DNA from: Pelagibacterium montanilacus
GTDB taxonomy: Bacteria; Pseudomonadota; Alphaproteobacteria; Rhizobiales; Devosiaceae
Assembly (NCBI RefSeq): GCF_003992665.1
Contig: NZ_RZMX01000012.1
Location: 100,124 to 164,123, forward strand
Direction: 5' to 3'
Length of the DNA stretch: 64,000 bases
Within the stretch, counting starts at the first letter, position 1. The number at the start of each line of letters is the position of its first letter. The notes below the pieces were generated by a model. That model made no database searches and was not told the DNA's origin. It saw only the letters and a list, made by a program, of their open reading frames with translations. This document shows, one piece after another, positions 10,121-19,516 of the stretch. The position numbers were made by a program, and so were the translations under genes.

Positions 10121-10366
10121 ATGACCATGGGAGTCGGCATCGCCATCGGAATCGCCCTGGGCGCCGCAATCGGTGCGGCGCTCGACCAGCTCGCACTCGG
10201 CGTGGGCCTCGGGGTCGTCGGCGGCGTGGCTCTTGCGGTCGCGATTCGCGCGCGGGCCTCGCCCGACCGGAACCGCGACAAAGGCTTAGCGCTCCTGTTC
10301 CGATTCAATCAGAACAGGACATGCTCTACTCGTCCTCGCCCGAGCGGCCCGAGAGCACTTCCTTGA
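10121..10366 (+). CDS. Small glycine-zipper membrane protein
   Basis: 81 residues. Residues 1-45 are hydrophobic with Gly/Ala spacing (GVGIAIGIALGAAIGAAL, then LGVGLGVVGGVALAVAI), as in glycine-zipper membrane helices. AAGGAG lies 10 nt before the ATG. The last ~27 residues are encoded by the dispersed repeat R3 and by bases antisense to the end of cckA, and they look random. The original C-terminus probably lay near residue 55 and was extended when the repeat arrived. Function unknown. It is divergent from recA, so the SOS region may also affect it. Confidence 0.55.
   Translation: MTMGVGIAIGIALGAAIGAALDQLALGVGLGVVGGVALAVAIRARASPDRNRDKGLALLFRFNQNRTCSTRPRPSGPRALP
10286..10328 (+). repeat. Dispersed repeat, second half only (R3)
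   Basis: TTAGCGCTCCTGTTCCGATT followed by CAATCAGAACAGGACATGCTCTA. The arms CTCCTGTTC and GAACAGGA can pair as a hairpin. Its last three bases (CTA) form the TAG stop of cckA on the minus strand. Confidence 0.75.
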
Positions 10367-12863
10367 CCTTGGAGTTGATCTGGTCGAGCGAATAGGGCTT
10401 GGGCAGGAACTCCACGCTCCGGTCGTCCTCCAGCCCCTGGCGCACGCTTTCCTCGGCATAGCCCGAAACGAAGATCACCTTGAGGTCGGGATAGGTCTTG
10501 CGCACCTGCACCAGAAGGCTCGGCCCGTCCATCTCCGGCATCACCACGTCCGAGATCAGGAGGTCGAGCTTGCCATCAAGCTCCTCGAGCACCTCGAGCG
10601 CCTCCTCGCCGGAGCCCGCCTCGAACACCTCGTAACCGGTCGCCGAGAGGGCCCTTGCCGAGAACGCGCGCACGCTCTCCTCGTCCTCCACGATCAGGAT
10701 GCGTTCATTACCCGTCAGGTCCTTGACTGGCGCTGCGACCGCCTTGACCACTTCCTTGGGCTCGATCGGGATATGCCTGGGCAGGAACATCCGGAAGGTC
10801 GTGCCCTTGCCCACCACCGATTCGGGATAGATGAACCCGCCGGTCTGCTTGACGATGCCATAAACCATCGAGAGCCCCAGCCCGGTCCCCTTGCCCAGCT
10901 CCTTGGTGGAAAAGAACGGCTCGAAAATCTTCTCCATGATCTCGGCTGTCATGCCCGTTCCGGTGTCTTCCACCTCGACCAGCACATAGTCCGCCGCCGG
11001 CATGCCGCGATAATCGAGGCTGCCGGCTTCCTCCTCGCCCACATTGCGGGTCCGCAGCGTTATCTGCCCGCCCTCGGGCATGGCGTCGCGCGCGTTGACC
11101 ACGAGGTTGATGATCACCTGCTCGAGCTGCACCAGGTCGGCGCGCACCGGCCACACATCGCGCCCGTGCTCCACGTCGAGCGCCACATGCTCGCCGATCA
11201 GCCGCTTGAGCAGCACCGTGAGGTCGTCGATATGCTGGGGCACCTCGAGCACCTGCGGGCGCAGGGTCTGGCGGCGTGAGAACGCCAGGAGCTGGCGCAC
11301 CAGCCCCGCCGCGCGGTTGGCGCTCTGCTTGATCGACATGATGTCGGAAAACGAGGGGTCCGATGGCTTGTGCTTGAGCAGCAGGAGGTCGGAAAACCCG
11401 ATGATGGCGGTCAGCACGTTGTTGAAATCGTGCGCCACCCCGCCCGCGAGCTGGCCCACCGCCTGCATCTTCTGGCCCTGGGCGAACTGCTCCTCGAGCA
11501 GCCGCTGCTCGGTGGTGTCGAGCGCATAGAGCACGGCGGATTCGTCCTTGTCCCCGCCGTCCTCGACCCCCGAGAGGTAGATGCGCACATTGCGCGGCTT
11601 GTCGCCGGCCACCGTCGCGTCCACCGGCGGAATTTCCGCCATATGGGCACGCGCCTCGCGCAGGGCGCGCTCGAATTTGGGCCGGCTTTCGGTGTCGATC
11701 AGCCCGGCGATATCCAGCCCCTCGATGCCGCGATCGCCCGAGGTCAGCCCGAATATGCGCGTGAAGGGCGCGTTGGTGCGCACCACCCGGCCCTCGGTAT
11801 CGAGCGCCGCGATGGCGATCGGGGTGTTGTTGAAAAAGCGCGAGAACCGCACTTCGGCGGCGCGCAGCGCCTCGTCCCCGCCGATCCCGCGCGAGCGGTC
11901 GAGCACCAGGGTCCGGGTTTCGCCCAGCTCGCCTTCGGCCAGCCGCGCCGCCCTGTGCAAAAGCCGCACGGGAAAATTGGTGCCGTCCTGGCGCACGAGG
12001 TCGAGGTCGAACACCTCGGTGCGCACCGTGCCGTCCTGCCCGCCGCCCAGCAGCAGGCCCGCCCCGTCCCCATGGACGATTTCATTGAGGTCGAGATCGC
12101 CCGCCTCGAACGCGGCGAGGTCGCGCCCCAGCCAGTCCGCGAGCGTCGAGTTGATGTACTGGATCCGTCCGCGCGCATTGGCCGAGAAGAACCCTGCTGG
12201 CGCGTGATCGAGATAGTCTATGGCCTTCTGGAGCTCGACATAGAAGTTCTCCTGGCCTTCCTTGTCGCGGGAGATGTCCTCGACCGTCCAGACCACCGAG
12301 CGCCCCTGCTGGCCCTCGAAGGGCGGCAGGCTGCGCACACGCACCCGCAGCCAGCGCACCTGTCGGCGCGCGCCCATGATCCGGATGTCCTCGAGGATCG
12401 AGCGCCCCTCCCGCGCCGCGCGCGAGAGCCGGTACACCGCCTCGCTCGCTTCGGGCTGGCTGGCCAGCAGCCGGGGCACGCTCACCGCCATGCCGCGCGA
12501 GACTTCGGCGGAAAGCTCGGAATAGCGGGAATTGGCGTAAAGGATCTTGCCGTCCAGATCGGTCACCACAGCGCCTTCGGGCAGGCTGTCCACGATGGCG
12601 CGCGAAAGCGTGCGCCGCTCTTCGGTGCCGGTGAACCGGAACAGCCCCGCCGCCAGCGCGAACAGCGAGAAGACGCCCACCACCGCCAACAGGCCCAGAA
12701 ACAGCAGCACGACGCTTGGGGGCACGGTCTCGCCCAGCAGCGAAAGCCCCACGGCGATGGCGACGAAGCCGAGCGCCAGACCCACCACGCGCCACAGCGC
12801 GGCGTTGGACGCTGGGCGACCGACCACGGGTTCGGGATAGCTATCCTCGTCCAACCGCGTCAC
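10326..12863 (-). CDS. cckA: Hybrid sensor histidine kinase CckA
   Basis: 845 residues. Two membrane helices lie at about 24-44 and 50-74. PAS-type sensor regions follow (about 90-450, including [19 protein letters not shown]). The dimerisation box [14 protein letters not shown] has its His near 476, the ATP lid includes [14 protein letters not shown] and VEDTGTGM, and a C-terminal receiver has its Asp in [13 protein letters not shown] near 771. By family it autophosphorylates and passes phosphate through ChpT to CtrA, the master regulator of cell cycle, motility and polarity. The GTG start follows AGGGATGGG. The TAG stop is supplied by repeat R3. CtrA boxes occur elsewhere in this window. 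Confidence 0.93.
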   Translation of the reverse strand: MTRLDEDSYPEPVVGRPASNAALWRVVGLALGFVAIAVGLSLLGETVPPSVVLLFLGLLAVVGVFSLFALAAGLFRFTGTEERRTLSRAIVDSLPEGAVVTDLDGKILYANSRYSELSAEVSRGMAVSVPRLLASQPEASEAVYRLSRAAREGRSILEDIRIMGARRQVRWLRVRVRSLPPFEGQQGRSVVWTVEDISRDKEGQENFYVELQKAIDYLDHAPAGFFSANARGRIQYINSTLADWLGRDLAAFEAGDLDLNEIVHGDGAGLLLGGGQDGTVRTEVFDLDLVRQDGTNFPVRLLHRAARLAEGELGETRTLVLDRSRGIGGDEALRAAEVRFSRFFNNTPIAIAALDTEGRVVRTNAPFTRIFGLTSGDRGIEGLDIAGLIDTESRPKFERALREARAHMAEIPPVDATVAGDKPRNVRIYLSGVEDGGDKDESAVLYALDTTEQRLLEEQFAQGQKMQAVGQLAGGVAHDFNNVLTAIIGFSDLLLLKHKPSDPSFSDIMSIKQSANRAAGLVRQLLAFSRRQTLRPQVLEVPQHIDDLTVLLKRLIGEHVALDVEHGRDVWPVRADLVQLEQVIINLVVNARDAMPEGGQITLRTRNVGEEEAGSLDYRGMPAADYVLVEVEDTGTGMTAEIMEKIFEPFFSTKELGKGTGLGLSMVYGIVKQTGGFIYPESVVGKGTTFRMFLPRHIPIEPKEVVKAVAAPVKDLTGNERILIVEDEESVRAFSARALSATGYEVFEAGSGEEALEVLEELDGKLDLLISDVVMPEMDGPSLLVQVRKTYPDLKVIFVSGYAEESVRQGLEDDRSVEFLPKPYSLDQINSKVKEVLSGRSGEDE

Positions 12864-13051
12864 CGCCCATCCCTTCGTATTGTGCCAATTTGCGAATCGC
12901 CCTTGCTCATAGGTAACAAAACCGCCTTGGCCTTGGGAGCCTTCATCGGCCCGCTGTCAACAGGTTGCCCCATGGCGTGCTCCGCGCGCCACCATCTTCC
13001 AGTCCCCGCGCTCCGCGCGCCACAGGTTTGCAACGCCCGCGCGCGCCCAGC

Positions 13052-14137
13052 TCAGCGCGGCGCCGGTTTCCAGCCCCCGCGCTGGCGCAGGCGCATCACA
13101 TAGCCGATCACCTGGGCCACCGCCTTGAAGTGCTCGGCCGGGATCTGCTCGCCCACCTCGGCGCCCGCATAAAGCGCGCGCGCCAGCGGCGGGTTCTCGA
13201 TGATCGGCACGTCGTGGTCGCTCGCCAGCGCCCTTATGCGCAGGGCCAGCGCGTCCACGCCCTTGGCCACCACCTTGGGCGCGGCCATTTCGCTGTCGTA
13301 TTTCAGCGCCACGGCAAAGTGGGTCGGGTTGGTCACCACCACCGTCGCGTCGGGCACCGCGGCCATCATGCGCTTGCGGCTGCGCTCGAGCCGGATCTGC
13401 CGGATGCGGCCCTTGATATGCGGGTCGCCCTCCATCTGCTTGTACTCGTCCTTGACCTCCTTGACGGTCATCATCTGCCGCTTCCACCATTTGTGGCGCA
13501 TGTACATGTAGTCCAGCAGCGCGATGATGGTGATCGTCAGGATGACCACCACGAAGATCTTGAGCCCGATTTCCTGAAAGATCGCCAGCAGTGCCACCGG
13601 GTCGGCAGCAATCATGGTGTCGAGCCGGTCCCGCTCGGGCCAGACGACGACGAACATCACCACCGAGAAGATCAGCAGCTTGCCCAGCCCCTTGGCGAAA
13701 TTGACCAGGGCCTCGGTCGAGAACAGCCGCTTGAACCCCGCGATCGGGGAGACCTTGGAGAATTTGGGCTTGATCGGGTCGACCGAAAACACCATCCGGT
13801 GCTGCACCATGTTGCCCGCAATCCCGCACACCGCCAGCAGCGCCATGGGGACCAGCATGGCCACCAGCACCGTGCCGGCCAGCGCCTGCATGAACGGGCC
13901 GAATCCGTCCCCGCCCACCTCGAGCTGATGGGCGTTGTCGAGCACGCCCCGCAGCGTCTCGGTGATCGATGCAGCGGTCATGGGCGCCACGAACGCAAAC
14001 ACCAGCGCCGAGCCCACGATCATGAACCAGGTCGTCACCTCCTGGCTTTTGACCACATCGCCCTTCTTGTGGGCGTCGTTGAGCCGTTTTTGGGAGGGGT
14101 CCTCTGTCTTTTCGCTCTGTTCGGGCTGGTCGCTCAT
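13052..14137 (-). CDS. flhB: Flagellar export gate protein FlhB
   Basis: 361 residues, normal length. Four membrane helices lie in residues ~35-215. A cytoplasmic domain follows with the autocleavage motif NPTHFAVALKY (cut between N and P, near residue 270), which switches the export apparatus from rod/hook to filament substrates. The N-terminus has the usual EKTEDPSQKRLNDAHKKGD. It is last in the minus-strand flagellar operon, 3 bp after fliR. A gap of about 190 bp without visible features separates it from cckA. Confidence 0.97.
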   Translation of the reverse strand: MSDQPEQSEKTEDPSQKRLNDAHKKGDVVKSQEVTTWFMIVGSALVFAFVAPMTAASITETLRGVLDNAHQLEVGGDGFGPFMQALAGTVLVAMLVPMALLAVCGIAGNMVQHRMVFSVDPIKPKFSKVSPIAGFKRLFSTEALVNFAKGLGKLLIFSVVMFVVVWPERDRLDTMIAADPVALLAIFQEIGLKIFVVVILTITIIALLDYMYMRHKWWKRQMMTVKEVKDEYKQMEGDPHIKGRIRQIRLERSRKRMMAAVPDATVVVTNPTHFAVALKYDSEMAAPKVVAKGVDALALRIRALASDHDVPIIENPPLARALYAGAEVGEQIPAEHFKAVAQVIGYVMRLRQRGGWKPAPR

Positions 14138-14140
14138 CGA

Positions 14141-14902
14141 TCACCCGAGAAACAGCGAAAAATTGTCTTCGAGATAGCTCATGTAGAGCCCCATGATCAT
14201 CGTGAGCAGCAGCGCGAACAGCATCAGCCCGATGATGATGTTGGCCGGCATCATCATGAAGAACACCTGGATCTGGGGCATAAGCCGTCCCAGAATGCCG
14301 AGCCCGAGATAAAACACCAGCCCGAAGACCAGCAGCGGCGCCGACATCTGCACGCCCACAACGAACGCGCCCGAAACGATGCGCACCGCCATTTCGGCGG
14401 CATCTCCCAGCATCAGCGGGGAGCCGGGCGGAAAATAGGCGTAGCTCTCATAGATGCCGACCAGCAGCATGTGATGCAGATCGGTGGCAAAGATCAGCGC
14501 AATCCCCATGAAGGCCAGGAAATTGCCGACGATCGCCCCCTGCACCCCACCCTGCGTGGGGTCGGCGGTCTGGGCCATCGATAGCCCCATCTGGTAGGCG
14601 ATCACCGCGCCAGCCACCTGCGCCGCAGAGAGCAAGAGCCGCGCCAGTCCGCCCAGGATCAGCCCCACCGCGATTTCGTGCAGGATATTGGCCACCAGCC
14701 CCGCCAGCGTCTCGGGCGGCCCCGGCAGTTCGCCACCCACCAGCGGATAGAGCATGAACGCGAAGGCCAGCGCGAAGGAGAGCTTGAGCCGCGAGGGGAT
14801 CGTCTGCTCGCCGAGCGCCGGCAACAGCATGATCATGGTGCCCACACGCGCAAACAGCAGAAAGAAGGTATAGGCGACCTCCGGGCCCCAGGTGATGCTC
14901 AT
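14141..14902 (-). CDS. fliR: Flagellar export gate protein FliR
   Basis: 253 residues, hydrophobic throughout with about six membrane segments. It begins MSITWGPEVAYTFFLLFARVG, cut here after the family-typical F-x-R. By family it forms the export gate with FliP, FliQ and FlhB. The start codon overlaps the fliQ stop by one base (TGATG), which indicates translational coupling. Confidence 0.95.
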   Translation of the reverse strand: MSITWGPEVAYTFFLLFARVGTMIMLLPALGEQTIPSRLKLSFALAFAFMLYPLVGGELPGPPETLAGLVANILHEIAVGLILGGLARLLLSAAQVAGAVIAYQMGLSMAQTADPTQGGVQGAIVGNFLAFMGIALIFATDLHHMLLVGIYESYAYFPPGSPLMLGDAAEMAVRIVSGAFVVGVQMSAPLLVFGLVFYLGLGILGRLMPQIQVFFMMMPANIIIGLMLFALLLTMIMGLYMSYLEDNFSLFLG

Positions 14903-15168
14903 CAGCCGCCCAGGATGATGAGATCCACCACCCGATCCATGTATCCTGCCATGGTGGCGCCAAGGAACGGCAGGACGATCATCATTGTGAAGAAGATCGC
15001 GATGATCTTGGGCACGAAGACCAGCGTCATTTCCTGGATCTGGGTCAGCGCCTGGAAGAGCGCGATCACCACGCCCACCACCAGCCCCACGATCATCATT
15101 GGCGCCGACACCACGATCAGCACCCAGATCCCGTCACGGGCGATGTCGAGGGTTTCGGCTCCGGTCAT
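14902..15168 (-). CDS. fliQ: Flagellar export gate protein FliQ
   Basis: 88 residues, two membrane helices, with the family segments ISAPMMIVGLVVGVVIALFQ (as VSAPMMIVGLVVG here) and ALTQIQEMTLVFVPKI. It packs around FliP and FliR in the export gate at the base of the flagellum. Between fliE and fliR in the operon. Confidence 0.95.
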   Translation of the reverse strand: MTGAETLDIARDGIWVLIVVSAPMMIVGLVVGVVIALFQALTQIQEMTLVFVPKIIAIFFTMMIVLPFLGATMAGYMDRVVDLIILGG

Positions 15169-15232
15169 GGCAAGGCTCCGGCCGGTCGATCCGGCGAATC
15201 GGATGTCAGTTTACCGGTTCGCGGCCCTGCCG

Positions 15233-15556
15233 TCAGATCGGCATGCGCATGATTTCCTCATATGCGGAAATCACCCGGTCGCGGACCGTCACCATGGTTT
15301 CCATGGTCGCTTCGGTTTCCGCCAGCGCCGTCACCACGTCCACGATGTTGGCCTGGCCGTTGATCATGTCGAGGCCCACCTGGTCGCTGGCCCGCCCGGT
15401 CTCGACCACATTGCTCAACTGCTGGGACAGCATCTGCGCGAAATCGCCGCCCGGGGCTTCCGCGCCCACGCCCGTGGCGCGGCCCGAGGCCTGTTCGGAA
15501 ATCAGCCGCGCCGCCGAGGCATAGGCGCTGGTCGCGCTGGTAAAGGGTGCCGACAT
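15233..15556 (-). CDS. fliE: Flagellar hook-basal body protein FliE
   Basis: 107 residues. It is the adapter between the MS-ring or export gate and the proximal rod. The conserved C-terminal half is visible: ANIVDVVTALAETEATMETM and VRDRVISAYEEIMRMPI. A 4 bp gap separates it from flgC upstream. Confidence 0.92.
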   Translation of the reverse strand: MSAPFTSATSAYASAARLISEQASGRATGVGAEAPGGDFAQMLSQQLSNVVETGRASDQVGLDMINGQANIVDVVTALAETEATMETMVTVRDRVISAYEEIMRMPI

Positions 15557-15560
15557 GAAC

Positions 15561-15974
15561 CTAGCCTCTCAGGATATCGAGTGTGCGCCCGAGCATCTGG
15601 CGCGAAACGGTGACCACGTTCAGGTTCGCCTCATAGGTGCGCTGGGCCTCGCGCATGTCCATGGTCTCGATCAGCGTGTTGACGTTGGGATATTTCACAT
15701 ACCCCGTCTCGTCGGCGGCCGGATGTCCCGGCTCGAAGCGCGAATCGAAGTCCGACATGTCGTAGGAAAGCTGACCCACCCTGGTCTCATAGGCACCCAT
15801 CTCGCGGTTGAGCACCGCATGGAAGGTGGGCACCCGCCGGCGATAGGGATCCTCATCGGGCGTCTTGCCGACCGAATCGGCATTGGCCATGTTCTCGGCG
15901 ATCACCCGCATACGCGCCGTCTGGGCGTTGAGCCCGCCGCCGGCGATCTTGATCGATGTCATGAAGTCGTTCAT
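15561..15974 (-). CDS. flgC: Flagellar proximal rod protein FlgC
   Basis: 137 residues with the rod-family N-terminal motif (LNAQTARMRVIAENMANADS) and the C-terminal helix ending in VTVSRQMLGRTLDILRG, cut here for length. A component of the periplasmic rod. Second gene of the minus-strand operon. Confidence 0.95.
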   Translation of the reverse strand: MNDFMTSIKIAGGGLNAQTARMRVIAENMANADSVGKTPDEDPYRRRVPTFHAVLNREMGAYETRVGQLSYDMSDFDSRFEPGHPAADETGYVKYPNVNTLIETMDMREAQRTYEANLNVVTVSRQMLGRTLDILRG

Positions 15975-16033
15975 GGCGAACTGCCCTGTTTGAAGCGCGC
16001 CCGTGTAGGCCGGAAGCGCGTTATTTCATTGTC

Positions 16034-16441
16034 TTAGCCCTGCTTGCCCAGCGCGATGCGCAAGAGCCGCATGGAGCGGGAATAAAGTGTCGTGGCGGCC
16101 TGGTAGTCCATCTGGTTGGTCGTCACCTTCATCATCTCTTCCTCGAGCGTGACCCCGTTGCCGCTCGGGGTGGTCTCGAAACTGTTCATCGGCCGCGCCC
16201 CATAGCGCTCGGTTGCCGTGCCCGCGCCGATGGAAAAGTGCCGGTCATTGGTCGCAACCGTCGTCACCCCCGAACGGGTGCGCTGCAATTGCTCCGAAAA
16301 GCTGTATGGTTCCAGATCGCGGCCGCGATAGCCCGGCGTTTCCGCGTTGGCCACGTTCTCGGCCAATACGGTCTGGCGCGCCTGATGCCAGTGCATCTTG
16401 TCGCGCAGCGCTGCGAATATGGGCAGGTCGCCGATGGACAT
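16034..16441 (-). CDS. flgB: Flagellar proximal rod protein FlgB
   Basis: 135 residues from MSIGDLPIFAALRDKMHWHQ. It has the rod-family motif TVLAENVANAETPGYRGRDL and a C-terminal helix with TLYSRSMRLLRIALG. This ATG was chosen over one 30 bp upstream because the extra ten residues are not family-like and GACGAGGG precedes this one. First gene of the flgB-flgC-fliE-fliQ-fliR-flhB operon, whose upstream region holds a perfect CtrA box. Confidence 0.93.
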   Translation of the reverse strand: MSIGDLPIFAALRDKMHWHQARQTVLAENVANAETPGYRGRDLEPYSFSEQLQRTRSGVTTVATNDRHFSIGAGTATERYGARPMNSFETTPSGNGVTLEEEMMKVTTNQMDYQAATTLYSRSMRLLRIALGKQG

Positions 16442-16489
16442 TTTGGGCCCTCGTCCCGATGAGATGGGCAATTCTTGCCTGCCTCATGG

Positions 16490-16505
16490 TTAACACGACG
16501 TTAAC
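16490..16505. promoter_or_regulatory. CtrA box between the two divergent flagellar operons
   Basis: TTAACACGACGTTAAC is an exact match to the CtrA consensus TTAA-N7-TTAAC and is nearly palindromic. It lies 49 bp before flgB (minus) and 124 bp before fliO (plus), in the only promoter region both operons could share. CtrA control of class II flagellar genes is established in Caulobacter; here it is inferred from the site. Confidence 0.85.
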
Positions 16506-16628
16506 TCTTGACCGTCACCCTGGCTTTGGGCCCCGATTTTGGCCCATTGCGAGACTATGGTAGGCAAGTCTTGCCTGCACGCATTGCACGTGCAGTGATG
16601 TTTGAGTGCGAAACCGGGAGATGGTTGT

Positions 16629-17231
16629 TTGGGCTGGCTTGCAGACATTCTGGGCATCGAGACCACCTATCTCACCGCCGTGATCGCCCTCGGTATCGTG
16701 GTGGTCCTGATCATTCTGGTCGCCTGGGCGCTCAAATTCTTCGGCACAGCCTCGCGCACCGTCGGACGCCCCCGCGCCCGGCGCCTCACCGTGGTCGAGG
16801 CGATTCCGCTCGATGCCCGCCGCCAGGCCCTGATCCTGCGGCGCGACGGCGTCGAGCACCTGATCGTCACCGGCGGGCCCAACGATCTGCTGGTGGAATC
16901 GGGATTCGACGCCCCGCCCCAGCCCGCCTATGGCCGCCCGGGCCGCCGCGCGGTCGAGCCCCAGCCTACGGCCGAACCCGAGCCCGACCGGCAACTGCCG
17001 GGCCGCGGGCGCCCCATGCAGAACGCCTCGCGCCCCGAGCCCTTCACCTCCCGGCTGCGCCCCAAGGTCTACGATCCGCGTCAACTTGCCGGTGGAAACC
17101 GCGCCGCGAACGGCCGTTTGCCCGGCGACTCAGCTACAACCGGCTATGACCTGTCCGATGAGGACGAACGGCCGGAGGTGACGCCTGAGCCCGTCGAGGA
17201 CGACTACGACCGCCACAAACGGCAGGGCTGA
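16629..17231 (+). CDS. fliO: Flagellar biosynthesis protein FliO
   Basis: 200 residues from the TTG at 16629, chosen because GGGAG lies 8 nt upstream; a TTG nine codons earlier is possible. A membrane helix at ~15-37 is followed by the FliO domain (RLTVVEAIPLDARRQALIL, then VEHLIVTGGPNDLLVE). A long Pro/Arg/Asp-rich disordered tail ends in YDRHKRQG. FliO assists assembly of the FliP ring in the membrane. First gene of the plus-strand operon next to the CtrA box; its end overlaps or abuts fliP. Confidence 0.88.
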   Translation: MGWLADILGIETTYLTAVIALGIVVVLIILVAWALKFFGTASRTVGRPRARRLTVVEAIPLDARRQALILRRDGVEHLIVTGGPNDLLVESGFDAPPQPAYGRPGRRAVEPQPTAEPEPDRQLPGRGRPMQNASRPEPFTSRLRPKVYDPRQLAGGNRAANGRLPGDSATTGYDLSDEDERPEVTPEPVEDDYDRHKRQG

Positions 17232-17988
17232 TCCCCGCGTCGCGGGCCTTTTCACGCGCATCACCGGCCTTCTTGCCGCCTCAGCGCTGCTGCTGGCCCT
17301 TCTCCCCGACGCCGCGCTGGCCCAGGACATATCTATCGATTTCGGCGACGACACCACGCTGACCGAGCGTGCGGTCCAGCTCATCGCGCTCATCACCATC
17401 CTCGCGCTCGCGCCCTCGATCCTCGTCATGGTCACAAGTTTCACCCGCATCGTGGTGGTCCTGTCGCTCCTGCGCACCGCCATCGGGCTCCAGACCGCCC
17501 CGCCCAATTCGGTGATGATCTCGCTGGCCCTGTTCCTCACGGCCTTCATCATGGCCCCGACCCTGCAGGAGAGCTACGATCAGGGCATCGTCCCGCTGGT
17601 CGCCGGCGAGGTCGAGATCGAGGAAGGGCTCGAACTCGCCGCCGGGCCCGTGCACGCATTCATGCTCGCCCATGTCCGCGAGCGCGACGTGATGCTGTTT
17701 CTCGACCTCACCGAGACCCAGCCGCCGGAAAACCCGGAAGATCTCGAGCTGCGCATCCTCATCCCCGCGTTCATGATCTCCGAACTCCGCCGGGCCTTCG
17801 AGATCGGCTTTCTCCTGTTTCTCCCCTTCGTGGTCATCGACATGGTCGTGGCCTCGGTGCTCATGAGCATGGGCATGATGATGCTGCCCCCGGTCATCAT
17901 CTCGCTGCCGTTCAAGCTCATCTTCTTTGTGCTCGTGGATGGCTGGCATCTGGTCGCCGGCTCGCTGCTGCGAAGTTTCAGCGGCTGA
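17185..17988 (+). CDS. fliP: Flagellar export gate protein FliP (start codon unclear)
   Basis: The reading frame encodes a complete FliP: a signal peptide (ITGLLAASALLLALLPD, ending ALAQ), VMVTSFTRIVVVLSLLRTAI, TAPPNSVMISLALFLTAF, the periplasmic loop, ILIPAFMISELRRAFEIGF and MGMMMLPPVIISLPFKL. Nothing in the mature protein is missing. The oddity is the start. After the in-frame stop TGA at 17179 there is no ATG, GTG or TTG until the ATG at 17428, which would remove the signal peptide and first helix. The only near-canonical candidate is CTG at 17185, inside fliO, used here as a provisional start. Confidence 0.85.
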   Translation: MSPSRTTTTATNGRADPRVAGLFTRITGLLAASALLLALLPDAALAQDISIDFGDDTTLTERAVQLIALITILALAPSILVMVTSFTRIVVVLSLLRTAIGLQTAPPNSVMISLALFLTAFIMAPTLQESYDQGIVPLVAGEVEIEEGLELAAGPVHAFMLAHVRERDVMLFLDLTETQPPENPEDLELRILIPAFMISELRRAFEIGFLLFLPFVVIDMVVASVLMSMGMMMLPPVIISLPFKLIFFVLVDGWHLVAGSLLRSFSG

Positions 17989-18058
17989 GACCGCTTCCCA
18001 ACGCCTTGAATTCTCTGGGCAACCGCTTACCTTCAGGCCTGACCGGAGGCCAGCGCAT

Positions 18059-19516
18059 TTGTCCAGATCGCCCACCACCCTTGCCGACGAGGTCGGACTG
18101 ACCCTCGGCAATCTCGCCGATGCGGCTGCGGGCACCGTCACCCCCACACTGCGACTGGGCGTGACGGGGCTTTCACGCGCCGGCAAGACCGTGTTCATCA
18201 CCGCGCTTGTCCACAATTTGCTCTCGGGCACCCGCCTGCCGGGCTTCGCGCCCCTCGCCGAAGGGCGGCTGATCGGCGCGCGCCTTGCCGAGCACCCCGA
18301 CCGCGCCACCCCGCGCTTTGCCTATGAGACCCACCTTCAGTCGCTGTTTTCCCACAGCCCCCACTGGCCCGAATCCACCCGCCGGATTTCCCAGATCCGC
18401 ATCGCCCTGCGCTTCCAGTCCGCCCACTGGCTGATGGGCCGGTTCGGACCCACGACCCTCAATGTCGACATCGTCGACTATCCCGGCGAATGGCTTCTCG
18501 ACCTGCCGCTCCTTGCCCGGTCCTTCGCCGAATGGAGCGCCGAGGCGCTGACCCTCGCCAATCGCCCCGCACGCGCCGCCGAAGCCGGGGATTTCCTTGC
18601 CGCCCTCGCGCAAACCGACATCCTTGCCCCCGCCGAGGAGCCCACCGCCGAGCGGCTCGCCACCGCCTTCGTGAACTATCTCCGCAATTCGCGCATCGAT
18701 GGCCGGGCGCTCTCGACCCTGCCGCCCGGCCGTTTCCTCATGCCCGGCGATCTCGAGGGTTCGCCCGCGCTCACCTTCGCGCCGCTGCCGCCCCCCGATC
18801 AGCGCCCCGACAGCGCCAGCCTCTACGCCATGTTCGAGCGGCGCTACGAGGCCTACAAATCCATTGTCGTGCGCCCCTTCTTCCGCGATCACTTCGCCCG
18901 GCTTGACCGCCAGATCGTGCTCGTCGATGCCCTCCGGGCGCTGAACGCCGGCCCCGAGGCCGTCTCGGACCTGGAAACCGCGCTCACCTCGGTCCTCTCG
19001 TGCTTCCGTCAGGGCACGTCCAATCCCATCTCCCGGCTCCTCACGCGCAGGATCGACCGCATCCTTTTTGCCGCCACCAAGGCAGACCTCCTCCACCACA
19101 CCAGCCATTCCCGGCTCGAAGCGATCCTCAATCGCCTTGTCGCCAACGCCGTCGACCGCGCCCGCTTTGCCGGGGCCGAAACCCGCTCGCTCGCCATCGC
19201 CGCGGTCCGCGCCACCCGCGAAGGCACCATCCGCGAGAACGGCGATATCCTCGACACCATTGTGGGCACCCCCCAGCCCGGCGAGCGGCTGGGCGACACC
19301 ACCTACGACGGAAAAACCGAAATCGCCTTGTTTCCCGGAGACTTGCCGGAAAATCCGGATTCACTCTTCAAGGACGATGACTCGACACCTCAAGTCAATT
19401 TCCTGCGCTTCCAGCCCCCCGGCGTGCTCGATCGCACTGAGCGCGGCGCGCCCATCCTCCCCTCCGTCAGGCTCGACCGGGCCCTCGATTTCCTCCTGGG
19501 AGACAAGCTGGCATGA
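18059..19516 (+). CDS. YcjX-family P-loop GTPase-like protein
   Basis: 485 residues from the TTG at 18059, chosen because GGAGG lies 9 nt upstream and the protein then starts MSRSPTTLADEVG as in the family. Walker A is GVTGLSRAGKT (residues 34-44); a Walker B-like DIVDYPGEW is near 140, and AATKADLL near 340 is the nucleotide specificity motif. YcjX is a stress-linked dynamin-like NTPase of unknown exact role that normally sits beside YcjF, as here. Its stop overlaps the next start (ATGA). Confidence 0.88.
   Translation: MSRSPTTLADEVGLTLGNLADAAAGTVTPTLRLGVTGLSRAGKTVFITALVHNLLSGTRLPGFAPLAEGRLIGARLAEHPDRATPRFAYETHLQSLFSHSPHWPESTRRISQIRIALRFQSAHWLMGRFGPTTLNVDIVDYPGEWLLDLPLLARSFAEWSAEALTLANRPARAAEAGDFLAALAQTDILAPAEEPTAERLATAFVNYLRNSRIDGRALSTLPPGRFLMPGDLEGSPALTFAPLPPPDQRPDSASLYAMFERRYEAYKSIVVRPFFRDHFARLDRQIVLVDALRALNAGPEAVSDLETALTSVLSCFRQGTSNPISRLLTRRIDRILFAATKADLLHHTSHSRLEAILNRLVANAVDRARFAGAETRSLAIAAVRATREGTIRENGDILDTIVGTPQPGERLGDTTYDGKTEIALFPGDLPENPDSLFKDDDSTPQVNFLRFQPPGVLDRTERGAPILPSVRLDRALDFLLGDKLA

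Noticed and set aside
12965..14584. 539-codon plus-strand open frame over flhB and fliR
   Set aside because: Very His/Asp-rich product, antisense to two certain flagellar genes, with no ribosome site.
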